The notes: generated by a model not told the origin, from the letters alone. A stretch of 64,000 nucleotides of DNA from Torreya grandis (GCA_037957365.1 JARHVA010002371.1:1240001-1304000), one strand, 5' to 3'. Positions 33,537-46,022 are shown, numbered from the stretch's first letter. Program-made: numbers and translations.

Positions 33537-35026
33537 TGATCCATAAACTCTACATTATGACCATACATAAAAAGTGTATTTATACATACTTTTATCAAAT
33601 CATTCAATTTTCCAAAATACTCAAAGGAAATTGCTACAAGCTTGATCTTTAAAAACATGTTTATCTAGGTTGACCCAAAGTGGATTTCTAAAATGGAATG
33701 AATTAAAGTTACAAATTCATTCATTAATCCAATCAACCTTATCTACACCTGAAGTATTAAATCTTTGTTAAGTTGTCATAATTAATTATTAATTAACTTT
33801 GCATTCAAAATTATTAATAATGAAATCAAATGTGGAAAATAATTTAAAATAATAGACAACTCATGAAACAAGGTTGATAACAGAGTTCACCCACTGCTTA
33901 GGCTACGTCTCCAAGCTCACTTAGGACATGAACTGATCCATTTCCATGAATTGGAAGTACATGGTTAAAATATTTTAAATGTTTAATGGATCCTCTAAGA
34001 CTACAAAAAGCTTAGCAATAGACCTTTGAAAAGTCCTGGTACCCACAGATGGACCTTCCACCTTTCTATCATGAATTCAATCTCATGTTCATGAAGTTCT
34101 CCACCAAAAGTATTATTTAGATACTTTAAAAAATGGCTCTAATAATCTCAAATTAGGAAAATAATTATATCATTAGAAGTGTCTCAAAGTCTAAAACATT
34201 TCATCAATTCACTCTAAAGTTTGAAAATGACTCTAGATGCTTCAAAAATAGTGATACATGTAAACTGGTCCTTACTAGTCATTACAAAGTCTACAAAGTT
34301 TTACTTTGAGGCATTAAAAATGGCATCAAATGAACTCAAATCCAGACACTCAATGTATGTCTAAAACCATCTCTCATTCTGGCTCTTAGTTCTTGGCTCT
34401 TCAATGAGAGCTTTGAAACTTTTGAATGAAATGAAATGCACCTATGACCCTTTTAGATACTTTTTACAAGTACACTTTTTTTTATTAAGATTATTATCCA
34501 CAATCTATTTTAATAAATTTCATAATTATCCCATACCTAATTTTAATGGGATTATAAATTATCCATTACTTTTAAAAATATGGGGTGATACTTATTCCCT
34601 AATATATGATGTTTTATGTTTATACCCCTTTACTAAGGTGGGATTTACAATTATTAAAGACTTGGGTCGAGCAATATTACCACATCACTTTATTGTCATG
34701 TCATCATTTTTACCAAGTTTGACCACAACTTTGATTGGCCATAACTTTCATATACAAAATCTATTTTTTGAATTTTAAAATGCACAAGAAGGATCTCAAC
34801 AAGATATACATCATGGAACTAGTTTATAAATGTTTAAATACCATCAATTCTTCTATTTTGACTATCTTTGAGCACTTATTGACATAAATTTTGACCAGCT
34901 ACAACAAGAGCAAATGAGATCTATTTCTTGAGTTTTGCATACCATAAAAAAGCTATTGACAAGCTCTATGAAATGGTATAGGTCCCAATCTAATTTGGGA
35001 ACTTTTCTAAAATGACCTCTGGATCA
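33537..35026 (-). repeat. 5' LTR of element E
   Basis: 1490 bp, plus-strand TGATCCATAAAC...CTCTGGATCA, homologous with 29558-31044. Confidence 0.9.
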
Positions 35027-36060
35027 TTAGCACATAATTTATTTTGCAAGGGTTTCTTATTTAAATATAATTTCTTGTTCATGGGGTTCTTCTTCAGCTA
35101 CTTGATCAACATCTGTAATGTCTATGGGAGAGCTTATTCTTCCCAAAGTTTTAACTACCTATACATCTTCTTCCTCTTAAAAAATGAGCTAATGACTTCA
35201 TCAAAGCTTGGTTAGAGGATTGGGGTTTTCTTCAGAAATTCCCATTCATCTTTTCAATCTTTAACACAACATCTTCAGAGCTGTGGGCACCGAAGATGGG
35301 CCTTCTTCAATCTATGTTGTGGTATAAGGAAGAGAGATAGGGCATTATGTTTTATTGATATAAATTTTGGAAAATTTATTGAGAAAGGAGGACTAGGCAT
35401 TTTCACCCCTAAGTTTTTACAAAAAATAATGCCGAAAGATGAGGGTAATCAACCCATGGTGTTGGATGGACCGAATACCTCTTTTTAATTTTTGAGTAAC
35501 ATTTATTAGGAAATTATGAATAAAATATGGAAGATTTACTTGATACTCTTCTCTAGAATCTCCTTTCTTTAGGTGAAGAACAAGTTGCATGGAATCTCCA
35601 TCGACCACTATATATTGACCATCACAAGTAAGATATTTCATAACCCAAAATCTAATATTCTACCATGGGTGTGGAAGGCTGTCTCTCATAATTACTTTGG
35701 CCACACCTTGTGGGGATTTAGCCAATATAGAATGAGAATCATTTCCTTTAATGAACATTTAAATTAAGTGAACAAAACTTATTTTATCTATGACAACTAC
35801 ACCCTCCTAAAAAATTCTAGAGTGCACTGATCACAAAATGATCTACTAGAATGTGTTCACCTCTGATAATAGAATGTTCCTCATCAAAAATTTCAAAGAA
35901 TTCTTGCACAATATCTTTGTGAAAACCTTGAAACATTTTCAATAAATTTAACCACCCTATTTACTCAAAGATATCTCTAACCAATTCATCCTAAAGCAAT
36001 GCATCTAAAGATTCTAGTTTGATTTTCTTCTTCCTTCCACCAATCTTTGAATTTTTTATT
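35027..36060 (-). pseudogene. Element D env-like region relic (post-integrase ORF)
   Basis: The minus strand gives LVRDIFE, GWLNLLKMFQGFHKDIVQEF, FEIFDEEHSIIRGEHILVDH around 36030-35830, and an open stretch 35641-35417 with MKYLTCDGQYIVVDGD and INVTQKLKRGIRSIQHHGLI. Athila elements often carry an extra ORF, called env-like, between integrase and the 3' LTR, and position and protein character fit that. No membrane segment or signal peptide is evident, so the name rests on position. The ORF is truncated by element E at 35026. Confidence 0.5.
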
Positions 36061-36690
36061 TTTTGTTTGAAAATATGATTACATTGTGAAAAACAAAGCT
36101 CAAAATTGCACAGGGTTTAGTGAAAGGCAAGAAATTAGAGATATGATATAATAATGGATAACAACAATAATGCAATAATGAATAGCGAATCAAAGTATAT
36201 CATGGAATGTTGGAAACAATTATGATAGCAATTATGGTGAGCACTTCAAAGCATATGATATTTAATGGGAAGGCACTTTTTTTAGTCATTATCAATGATG
36301 TGGTGTAAAGGTCATAATTGGCAAAACTTGAGGCAATATCCACAATGATTATCACATCACATCATATATTTTTGAAAATGTCCTTTTTAAAACACCATCA
36401 CATCAATTCTATTTGAAAATTTATTTTTTAGAACACCATCATATCAAAAATTTTAATGTGGTGATGATGTTGCTGAATTCATCATATCTTCATGACATCA
36501 CCAAAAATTATCCATTTGAAAAGTGTTGATTGCCTAATGATTACACATGCATTACATGAAATTAAAAAATCCCAATTTTTTTAGAAAAGAAATAAAATTG
36601 TACCTTTGTTGTATAAATCCATACCTATCTCCTAGAGTTTACCATGTGTCTTGTAGGGATAAACAAGTCTAAGATTCTAGTTTGATTTTC
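36061..36690 (-). other. Element D spacer between integrase and env-like region
   Basis: Repetitive AT-rich sequence with recurring AACACCATCA and AATAATGGATAAC-like strings. No coding signal seen. Confidence 0.45.
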
Positions 36691-36699
36691 TTCTTTCTT

Positions 36700-37800
36700 C
36701 TTATTAAGAGGTATTTTGTAAACCTTAAGTCTATGACCATTGATCAAAAGTGTCCTTTGGTCACCATTAATTGGTTGAAGTTAGATAGAGACATTGCTAA
36801 AAATGGTTTTGATTAGGTATGGTCCTAACTATCTTTTCCTAAGCTTACCCTTGAAATTCTATAATTTAGAATCAAATATAAGTGCCCAATCTCCTTCATG
36901 AAACTATCTTCCTCAGATGTGAGCATCATGTCACTAATTTCTCTACTTTTAGATCATACTGATTTGAGTGAGAGCATCTATTCTCAGTTCATCCAACCTA
37001 TTTAGTTGCATTATTCTATCTTTTTTTGCTTCATCAAGATCAATTTCCATATCAACTAATGTCTTTAATGTTTATAATTCAAATTATATTGGTAACAAAG
37101 GGTTTTTTCCATACAAAAGTTCATATGGAGAGAATCCTATAGTTGTCATCTATGTTGCATTGAATGCTCAAACTACTTTAGGTACTTTTTCTACCAAATC
37201 TTTTCTATTATTTTTCAAAATCTTGGTTAGAATGTTTTCCAACTCTCGGTTGGTGACCTCCACTTGTCTATTAGCTTGGGGATGACAAGGTGATGATTTC
37301 CTATGATTGATATGGTACAATTATATAAAATCTTTTATCATGTTAGATATGAAGTGGGGCCCTTGATATGAAATAATATATATAGGAGCTCTAAATCTTA
37401 GCATGATTTTATGGTATGATAAATCAACAACCATTTCTTCCCTATAAAAAGTGAGTGCCTACACTTCAACCCACTTAATAACACAATCAGTACACACTAG
37501 TAAGTATTATTTTTCTTAAGATGGCGGGCTGATTGGTCTAAAAGAATCCAAACCCTTTTTTATAAATGATTCTAAACTTATTTGAGGATGAAAAGGTATT
37601 TTAGAGGACAAAGTAGGCTTACCCATCCTTTAGCAAAGATCATATTGCCATATAAACCTTTTGACAGTCTTGTAAAGAGATGACCAGTAGTAACCTACAA
37701 CAAGGATCTTATGAATGGTCATTTTTGTTGAATAATGTCCTCCTCTTGGTTCACTATTTCATGATCTTATGATGTCATCAACTTCATCTTCTCTGACACA
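36700..37800 (-). pseudogene. Element D integrase relic
   Basis: The minus strand gives the zinc-binding region (GGHYSTKMTIHKIL, YYWSSLYKTVKRF), the core start KGLDSFRPI (catalytic Asp kept), DCVIKWVEV, then PIYIISYQGPHFISNMIK where the second catalytic Asp of the usual SDxGxxF is Tyr, and SPCHPQANRQVEVTNREL with the Glu kept. The tail has MTTIGFSPYELLYGKNP and an acidic helix. So one of three DDE residues is lost, by a single G-to-T change. Several stops. The enzyme would have joined element cDNA to the chromosome. Confidence 0.85.
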
Positions 37801-37899
37801 CATAAAAAGTACATGATTAGGGCCAGTTTTAAACAAAATGCCTTTAAACCATTTGAAAGGAGAACTAGATTTAACCAAACATTTTATTTATTTAGAGGT

Positions 37900-38540
37900 G
37901 AAGAAATGAAGAAAATTTTATGTTTCTAAGTAATTTTCCATGTCTATAAACCATGGGAAATATGTGGATATGTAAAACAATTGTTCATGTAGAAAAAAGT
38001 CCTCCACGGGTTCATCTTCATCTATAATGATTAATCTAGACAAGAAGTCAGCAACAACATTATAATTCCCTAGTTTGTCTATGATGTTAATGTCAAATTC
38101 CTAAAACAATAGTATCCATCTAATTATTCTCCCACCTATTATTGGTTAATTCATTATTACTTAATCATTGAATGATCTGTATAGATGAATACCTGATAGC
38201 TAGTAATGTAATACATAAACTTGTTTATATCATAGACAACAATAATAAATTATATTTATGTGGTGGTGTAGTTAATTTCTATGGGAGTAATATTTTTTAT
38301 GAAATAATAAATGGCATACATTTTTTCATCCTCATCTCTTTGACCTAGGAATACTCCTTATGCATTATTATAGACATTAAAAGGTTTTTCTCAATTAGTT
38401 CCTTTTAAGACTAGATCAGAAATGAGTTTGTTCTTTAATGCTTCAAAATATTATTTACATTTATCATTCCATATGAATTCACTATCTTTTATTAACAAAT
38501 AAAACATAGGGGTAGCTATCTTGTTGAAATCTTCAATAAA
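37900..38540 (-). pseudogene. Element D RNase H relic
   Basis: On the minus strand, in shifting frames, come FETLKNKLISD-like and KPFNVYNNA (where the first catalytic Asp sits in related enzymes), KMYAIYYFIKNI, VFIYTDHSMIK (Thr-Asp-His typical of the third motif) and IIRWILLFQEFDINIIDKLG followed by NYNVVADFLSRL (last motif, Asp kept). This order directly follows the RT. Frames are badly broken. Confidence 0.7.
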
Positions 38541-39420
38541 TCTTTTGTAATATCCTGCATGACTGAGAAAAAATTTAACATCAGTTTGTTTTTATGAAAT
38601 GGGGAGGTTATAAATGAGCTCAATATTTTTGGGATCTACTTTTATTCCTTGAGAGTAGATATGATGTCTTAAGACTATCCCTTCATCAACCATTATGATG
38701 CATTTCTCATGACTCAAAGATACTTGGTGTTCTTCACATCTAGTAAGCACTTTATCCAAATTATTTAAAGCTTCATCAAATGTACTATTATGGATAGTGA
38801 AATCATCCATGTACACTTTTAAGCAATTATTGGTAAGATTAAAAAAGATAGCTAACATTGATCTTTAAAAGGTAGTAGGTGCATTACACAATCCAAAAGG
38901 AAGGACTGTATAAGCATATGTTCCCTAGGGGTAGGTAAATGTAATCTTAGATTGATCTTCAAGGGCTATTTTGATTTTATTATATCCACTGAAACTATCT
39001 AAGAAATAAAAATACCATTTTCTACCAAATTGTCTAAAACTTGATCAATAAAAGGCAAGGGGAAGTAGTCTCTCATAGTGTCTTTATTTAATTCTTTGTA
39101 GTCTACAAAAACTCTTCATTTCCCATTATTTTAAGGCATAATGACTAAAGGTAAAACCCACTGGCTATCAGATATGGAATAGATAAAACCAAGTTATAAT
39201 AGTTTTTTTTATCTCATTAACAATTTCTTTCAATGTTGGGTTAATCATCTGTTGTGGTTGTCTGACTGGTCTAACATTTTTAGTGTAGATGTGATGTATA
39301 CAAATACTAGAATGTATTCCCTTCATGTCACTATAATCCCAAACAAAAGATTCTATGTGTTGTACTAATACATCAAACACTTTTATTTCATGTTGGTCAG
39401 TTAACCAACTATTAATAGTT
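38541..39420 (-). pseudogene. Element D reverse transcriptase relic
   Basis: From the upstream side: HIESFVWDYSDMKGIHSSIC, VRPVRQPQQMINPTLKEIV (39380-39168), then VFVDYKELNKDT and DYFPLPFIDQVLDNL, then an open stretch 38858-38592 with LKVYMDDFTIHNSTFDEAL, LTRCEEHQVSLSHEKCIIMV, GIVLRHHIYSQGIKVDPKN. The YMDD catalytic motif is intact, unlike in element C. Stops and frameshifts elsewhere kill the gene. The VRQPQRxxNP motif is typical of Athila-type RT. Confidence 0.88.
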
Positions 39421-40139
39421 AATAATTTACCAGGTTGGATTACAATCTGTTTAGTACCTGGAATAATAGAATTTAATTATTTATATTCACTCATCAAGGA
39501 ATTCAATGGACATGTATGTGGTATTAAAATATGAAGTGTGGCTATATCCTTGTAAAAGGTTTCATTTGTGGAAATTATATTGGTTAATGGAAAATGAAAA
39601 TCATGTAAAAATGAATTTTACCCATTTTGAGCCCAATCAAATATGGCTTGTTGAATGTCTTGTGGACCAAATAAAATGTTTGTTTGTCTTATGGCATTGT
39701 CTTGATTTTTATAATGGAGGTGAGTTCCTCTCATTCATAATTTTTCATCTTTAAAGTATAACTATCGGTCTTTAGAGCTTACTAGTCTTTAGAGCTAAGC
39801 TACTAGTCTTTGAAATTAAGCTTTCAGAATTCAAATTAAAATTGTTGGTCTTTAGAGAAAAACTAATGAACTTCAAAACAAAACTATGAGACTTAAGATT
39901 AAAACTATTAAACTTTGAAGCTAGGCTCTCATGATATAAATCTTATGTTATTTGTTCTTCAAACTCTTGGGCATGTTATTTGATCTTAAACATGGCTAAG
40001 GAATACACAATAGTCTAGTTCTGTTCAGGTTGATCCACCCATATTTATTTAGAAAGGCCCTTTGAAGGTCTAGAAGGTGGATAGAGAGATATTTGTTTAG
40101 CATGAATTCCATTCGAAATGGTCATGTTTCTAGATCTAC

Positions 40140-40450
40140 AGTCAATTTGTGCTTACAATTATAGCTAACCAAGGTCTACTAAGAATGATTGGATATCATA
40201 CCCTTTTTGGTTTAGGTTGAAATATCATGAAATCCATAGGATATTCCTAAGATTATATGGTGACTATTATATTTTCTATGGTTCTTTCAGGGGTAGCAGT
40301 GGATTAATCTACCATTTGTTATATTGTAGTGGTAGGTTGAAGTCCTATGAGAGATAAAGACTCTACTATGTTGATAGTCATTATGTTTATGGAAACACCT
40401 AGGTTTACAAGAACATTTGGAATATATACTTGTTCCCAGTCATAAAATTC
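40140..40450 (-). pseudogene. Element D protease relic
   Basis: The minus strand gives PNVLVNLGVSINIMTINIVE, then LSLIGLQPTTTI, ATPERTIENIIVTI, MDFMIFQPKPKRV and YPIILSRPWLAI. This is the Athila-type aspartic protease, where the catalytic loop is usually D-L-G-A-S; here Asp is Asn and Ala is Val, both single transitions. Stops occur at four places. It stands between gag and RT, as expected. Confidence 0.82.
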
Positions 40451-41439
40451 ATCACATGACTTCCAAAATCTCCATATTTATGAATAAATATGTTTTTTAC
40501 AAGTAAATCAATAATTTTTCTAGTTACCTAAATTATTTTAGGAAACAACTTCTTTCTTCCTGGTGATTTGATGTACAATCCTTTAATAATCTTATTTGGC
40601 TTAGGAATATATTTAATGGCTCTTAATAGTGGAATTTCTATCTTCATTTCTTTTAATCCATGTATCATTTTAGAATCTTTCTTAGGTTTCTCGTCCTTAA
40701 GTCTCTTAGGAAATGGAATAGTAGGGGGATCTTGAATTGAGGTTGGTGTGGTTATGGCTTCTACCTTTCCTTGAATTGGTTATTCGACTATAGGTGGCTC
40801 AAAAGTGTTTTCATCATTGGGAATTTTAGTTATGTTAATGGATGAATCTCTTACTACCTTCCCTATTTTGAGTTGAATATTATTACATTCATTTGAACCA
40901 CTTAAAACATTACTTTCTTGATTAGTTCCATAAACAAGTGTATTTTGTATATTCTTTGGATTTGCCACTTGTTGGGTAGGTAACTATGGTTCATTAACCT
41001 AATTCTCAATTGGTGGTGGCTAAGGTTGTGAAGGCATCAATGCCTATTGTGGAGGAAATATTCTTTGTGGATGAAATTGTTGATTTGACCATTGAAGTGG
41101 TGACTATTGTACCCAATGTGGTTGTTAGTTTTGTTGATATACCTAAGGTTGATTTTGAGGCATTCCCTAAATCTATGGCATCCATTCTTGAGTACCCCAT
41201 GGTTGTGGTTGTGGTAGTCCCCATATTGGTGGTGTGGCTTATCCAACCCATGGTATTATCTATGGATTGGTAGGAAATATTAGACCAAACTAATTTTGAG
41301 GTTAAGAGTATTGGTTTTCTTATCTTTAGATAAATTTGACTTCCTCAATTATATGTTCTATTTGTTTCACTTGGTTTCTTATAATAAGAAGTTATTTGAA
41401 ATTTTTGGTGTCATGGTCTAGGTCATAAATACGGCATAC
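40451..41439 (-). pseudogene. Element D gag tail and gag-pol linker
   Basis: The minus strand encodes a Gln/Pro-rich tract (about 41250-41000) and a 62-residue stretch 40968-40780 (VANPKNIQNTLVYG, ECNNIQLKIGKVVRD, NDENTFEPPIVE). The Gln/Pro run produces overlapping open frames on both strands that are not separate genes. No fold is recognisable. Confidence 0.5.
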
Positions 41440-42150
41440 CTCTATTTTATCTAAGGGGCAATATTTCACTACATGTTTGAGTCTGGATCCAGGACAATAG
41501 ATTGACAACTATATAGTATTGGTAGTGTTGGATTTTTCTTTGAGTCCATCTAATGTGGATGTAAATTGTACTAGAATTTCTATTTTAAAATTGGTAAATT
41601 CTTCCATTATTTGGACAACTTCAAGTGATTTTCCTAACCTTGATTTCCTTATGCTATGTCTTATCCTAGAGTAATTAGTACATAATGATAAAATTTGATG
41701 AAATGTTAACTTGTTAATGTCACCCTTTCCCATTAGGTTCAAATCATCACATGCATCATCATCTAGCCCTTTAATAAAGACTATTTTGATAACCTCCTCA
41801 GTGAGTTGGTAACCATTTTTTTTATGGGTAAACATAAACCTATCAAGGTAATTTTCTAAGGTTTTATCTTCATTTTTTATTTTGAAAAAGTCTTCCTTTT
41901 GTTCTCTAAATCTACAATAATCTTGATATTTTTCCATAAATATAGTTTCCATTATATCCCAAGTGGTTATAGAATTACCCCCAAGGCCCATGAACCATCT
42001 CATGGCTGCATCCTTGAGTGCAGATGAGAATAATTTCAAATTTTGATTATCTATGACATAATCATATGTTTGGTAGAGAACCTAAAATTCAAAGAGGAAC
42101 TAATCTGGATCCTCTAAGTATTTACCTCTAAAAGCAGGTAAAATGGATGG
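41440..42150 (-). pseudogene. Element D gag relic
   Basis: A 176-residue open stretch (42039-41509) gives LKDAAMRWFMGLGGNSITTW, IFMEKYQDYCRFREQKEDFF, LENYLDRFMFTHKKNGYQLT, VFIKGLDDDACDDLNLMGKG, the retrotransposon capsid domain. A degraded zinc-binding tail follows below 41509 (CPGSRLKHVVKYCPL, VCRIYDLDHDTKNF), in which Cys positions are partly lost. The start is not certain because frames break above 42039. Confidence 0.85.
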
Positions 42151-42753
42151 TGAAATATTTTCATAGAAGTTATGTCATTAGGACCTAGGCTTATTAGATA
42201 GGAAAATGTTATGTCCTATTGGAGTTGTCGATCAAGGTTTTCTACATGTGCATCTTCATCTCCCATATTTTATTTCCAACTTTGGTTATCAATCCAATCT
42301 AAATTTTCTTCTTGAGTGTTCAACCTATGGTCTATCTCAAGAGGAGAATCTTCATTGGTGATCAAATATTCTTCTTGTAAGTCTTGTGGATCAAATTTGA
42401 CTGGTCCAAAAAGAGGATATTTAGGATCAATTATCCCTATAAGAGAAGATGCCTGAATAAAATTCTTTTTGTAAGATCTATTTGTGAGGATGAACCTTAT
42501 TTAGGAGAGGAATCAAAAAAAGTTTGTATACAAATTTCAATTGCCTTTCTTCTGCTTCTTGATTTGTCCATCCAAGATTGGATCCTCTCTACTTATTGAT
42601 TTATTTGGGATCCCTTAGAGATAAACCATCATTGAGAATCCCTTGGGCAATTCATAAATATAGAGTCATGGATTGTTTTTGGGTTTTATGAATGTTTTTG
42701 AATTTTCTTATATAACTCTAATGTAAGATCTCACTAACACTTATTGATGAATG

Positions 42754-42771
42754 TCTCTGATAATGTCACCA
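42754..42771 (-). promoter_or_regulatory. Element D primer binding site (tRNA-Asp type, decayed)
   Basis: The minus strand reads TGGTGACATTATCAGAGA. Against the Athila-type site TGGCGCCGTTGCCGGGGA it has seven changes, six of them C-to-T or G-to-A. It stands four bases inside the 5' LTR. Confidence 0.75.
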
Positions 42772-42775
42772 AAAA

Positions 42776-44478
42776 TTATAGACTATCATTATACCTCTCA
42801 TTTAACTAATTAATGAATTAGTATCATTTTCTACCAGGGCTAGTGTCCAAGGCTATATGCAATGATACTGTTGGATATTAGAGTTTTATAGTTCATTATT
42901 TGGGGGGTTTTACTTATGTTTTGATTTCTAAATCCTAAAAATAGTAAATAATACTCTAACTCTAGTTTGTATAAAATTAAATCTAAATTTTTTTCTAATT
43001 GAATATATCATATTGGCATTCACACTATCAACATATAAAACTTAAACATTTGGTAGAAGACATTGTTATGTTCTCACTCGACTTGCCTACTAGATATGAT
43101 AGTGTGATATTACAAAATATGAGAATGCTATGTATTGTCACTTAAATGGATTCTAAAAAATTCTAAATAGTGATATAAGTTAACAAACTTACTTTCTATG
43201 AAATTTAAAGGCACACTTTTACATTGAATTATAATAACTCTTACATGTAATAGAAATGCACTTTCATTAAATGAAATTCACACTTTGCTTTTGAAAAGTA
43301 AATTCACACTTACTTTTGAAAAGTAAATCACACTTGCATTTAAAATAAATCACTTTTTTCATTTAAAAATAAATTACACTCTACAATAAATGAGATATAC
43401 CTAAATTAAAGAAATACTTATAAACTATAAACTAAAAAGTATTGATTTGTCTTGATCGTCAGAGAGAAGTGGGCCCTTGATTCTTCCTTGGAATAGGAAA
43501 TGATTTACTCAAAAAATGAAAAGGAATGTTGAAATTTATTTCATTATCAAAGGAACATATACATATATGTAAAACTAAACTGAAGTGCTTCTTATGATTT
43601 CAAATTTTAACAACTTTCTAATTCATCCAGCTACTAGCTTCTAACTATTTGGAATGAGAAGGAGATATGTATTTAATCAAATATTAATATATATTTAAAT
43701 ATTAAAAAATATGGTGATCAAATCAGATAAATATACTTATTAAAATATAGACAATCTAGGAATTAGATCCCACACTTCTAGGAAGGTGTTAGAACTGACT
43801 CAACTAATAATATATGGTAAATAACTAACATAGATCTGAAGAGACTTATTTTATTTTATAAAATAAAATAAAAAATATATCTAAATAATTTCAAGACATT
43901 ATTATAAATATTAATGTCTAAAATAAGATATCTAAATATAAAAATTCTATTTATATATAATAGATATCTCTAAAATCACTATCTCGATCAGTAGGATCCA
44001 ACTGGACATTCTTCAAAGCATGCCTGGGTGTATTTGGAGAATTTTGTATAGATATTCAGAGCATACATGGACATCTTCAAAGAATTTTTTATAGGTTTTC
44101 ATAGTGCCTTTAGAGCATCTTTTGAGTGCCTTTAGAGTGTCTTCATAGCATCTTTAGAACGTCAAATCTTTAGATCTCATTCATTGAATCCTTAAAACTA
44201 TAGCTAAAAATAGTTGTCAAAACTATTTGATGTCTTCTCAAAATTATCCCACCATTGGGATGTGTTTCTATAAACAAAATTGTGCTCATTTCATCTAATT
44301 TAGACATAATAACAAGATAAATAATCAACAATGTATTACATACAAACAAAGGACAAATTGCATTCATTTTCTACTTAGATAAGACCTTAACTATTAAATA
44401 TAATGCAATATAAAACCAAAAGGTGAAACTTATGGATAGTTTGTATTAGATATAATGAAATATTTTAAATTCTCATCA
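42776..44478 (-). repeat. 5' LTR of element D
   Basis: 1703 bp, homologous to 26231-27940, ending CTCATCA on the plus strand. The terminal TG at 42776 appears mutated to TT. Confidence 0.92.
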
Positions 44479-44483
44479 AATCA
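44479..44483. repeat. Target site duplication AATCA, right copy (element D)
   Basis: Identical to 26226-26230. Confidence 0.9.
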
Positions 44484-44653
44484 CCTCTAAAAATCATAGC
44501 TACCCTAGTGCGACTATAGTAAAGAACCAAATTATTGACTTCTAAGTGCTCAAGTGACATTTTTAGGTTGAAAGATAGTTGTCAAAACTATCATAACTTT
44601 AGTGACATTTACCCAATTGATTTAAAATTTAAAATACACATTATAGTATAAAT

Positions 44654-44658
44654 TTAAT
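44654..44658. repeat. Target site duplication TTAAT, left copy (element C)
   Basis: Directly precedes the 3' LTR of C and is repeated at 59123-59127. Only about 170 bp of older sequence separates it from element D. Confidence 0.9.
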
Positions 44659-46022
44659 TTTTTCTCTTAATTTCCACTTATTTATTAATTTTGGAAGAAG
44701 ATAAGAAACTAGTAATTAGGGTGTGGTATAAATACCTAGTTCGTGATGCATGCGTAATTTAGACGATGATGGAAAAATCCCGTTTGGCTAGGAAGGAATA
44801 ACCTTCAAATAAAAACACACTAATAAATGGGATCATTAGTAAGATAGTTAAGTGGACTACCCAGCATGAACTAGATCCAAGAAGCATATGCTTTCTAGGA
44901 GGTTGTTAATCCACTATTATTAACAATCATGTTGGAAAGGATAAAGTAAGGTACTTGCATAAGATAAATGAAATGTAATAAAAAAAAAATTAGAATGATT
45001 ATTAAATAAAATGACTAAATCTATAAAATTCAAGTGAATACTCATGCTAAAGTGGGTGGGATCTAGTTCAAAAAATCAAAAAAGAGTTTGTGAATAGGTA
45101 GGAACATAGAAAGTTAGGTTTGGTTGGGGTTAAGGGACTAAAAATAACTTGTTATTTTATACCATAGTGACTATCAGTAGTTGAGTGAACTTTTGACAAT
45201 TAGGTAACCATCGATAGTTAGGGGTGAAAATTGGTGGTTATGATAACCGTCGATAGTTGCCTATGTATTTTTGAAGGTGATCAAAAGGAATTGTAGAATA
45301 AGTAGATGGGTAGATAGAGGTTCTATTAAGGATCCAGTGGAGAGGAAATAAGGTGCAGACTAGTCTGATCAGGTTAGGAAGGTTAGAAATCTAAAATAAC
45401 AATGCTAAAGTATTTATATACCTGTAGCTTACTAGTTGGTTGATGGTTGAATATTGAAGTAATTTTGCTAGAGTAATGGTAATTTGGCCTCAAAAGTAAA
45501 TTCAACAGAGGTTTAGATCTCTTTTGCTAATGTTGAGTTGCTAGAAGAAGACTAGATGCTGAAGAGCTTAAATACTTGTATGCTTGATAACTCTAGTGAT
45601 TAATCCCTTTTCACCTCCCACTCCCCTCATTTTATAGGCAAAGAGAGATGGAGGATGGAAGGTTCTCTAGTAGGTGAGTTTATTGATCAAGATGCTTGAA
45701 AGTTCATTATCACCATGTAAGGTGAATGTATTAAATGATGCCTCATTATCTTATACATATTTGGCTAATGTGTTAAGAAGTTGAGAAGGTGAGGAAACCT
45801 AACTATCGATGGTCAGGCTAACCATCAATGGTTAGGTTGATCGTCGGTGGTCAAGTACTAAAGGTAAATTGGTCAAGGTGGGGGTTAAAAGGTTTGGTTA
45901 AATGTTATGTTAGTTAGTTGATGAGTTAGCTAATTATGTGGTCAACTAAACTCAGGGTCTTATAGGGGTCTTAAGGTATTTCAAAAACTAGAACTATCAT
46001 GTGTAGTATTTTAGTGTCTACA
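44659..46022 (-). repeat. 3' LTR of element C
   Basis: Homologous with 57843-59122. It contains quasi-palindromic ACCATCGATGGTTAG-type units at 45169-45260 and 45800-45855. The terminal G of the 44659 end is mutated to T. Confidence 0.93.

Larger units (their letters stand above)
29558..35026 (-). mobile_element. Element E: non-autonomous LTR element carrying a G-patch and zinc-knuckle gene
   Basis: LTRs of 1487 and 1490 bp (29558-31044, 33537-35026) both run TGATCCATAAAC...GATCA. A tRNA-iMet-type primer site inside the right LTR and a purine tract beside the left LTR set the orientation as minus. The 2.5 kb interior holds one broken gene (coiled coil, G-patch, two knuckles) and a tandem repeat, with no protease, RT or integrase. 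It lies in the 3' region of element D. The flanks (TTGAG left, TTAGC right) do not make a perfect target duplication. Confidence 0.88.
26231..44478 (-). mobile_element. Element D: Athila-like Ty3/gypsy retrotransposon with nested element E
   Basis: Two LTRs of 1710 and 1703 bp (26231-27940, 42776-44478) with TG...CA ends are flanked by the perfect duplication AATCA. On the minus strand come a decayed tRNA-Asp-type primer site, gag, protease, RT, RNase H, integrase and a downstream env-like region, then a polypurine tract. The sequence types (VRQPQ before RT, the protease N-LGVSINIM motif, the integrase WVEV and QVEVTNRE motifs) and the long post-integrase region fit Athila. Total 18248 bp, of which 5469 bp is element E. 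Confidence 0.94.

Noticed and set aside
29553..35031. Target duplication for element E
   Set aside because: TTGAG and TTAGC share only part of their bases, so I do not claim a duplication. It may have decayed or the LTR ends may be off by a base or two.
41006..41273. Three overlapping open frames on both strands
   Set aside because: They come from a Gln/Pro-rich repetitive tract in the gag tail of element D and not from separate genes.
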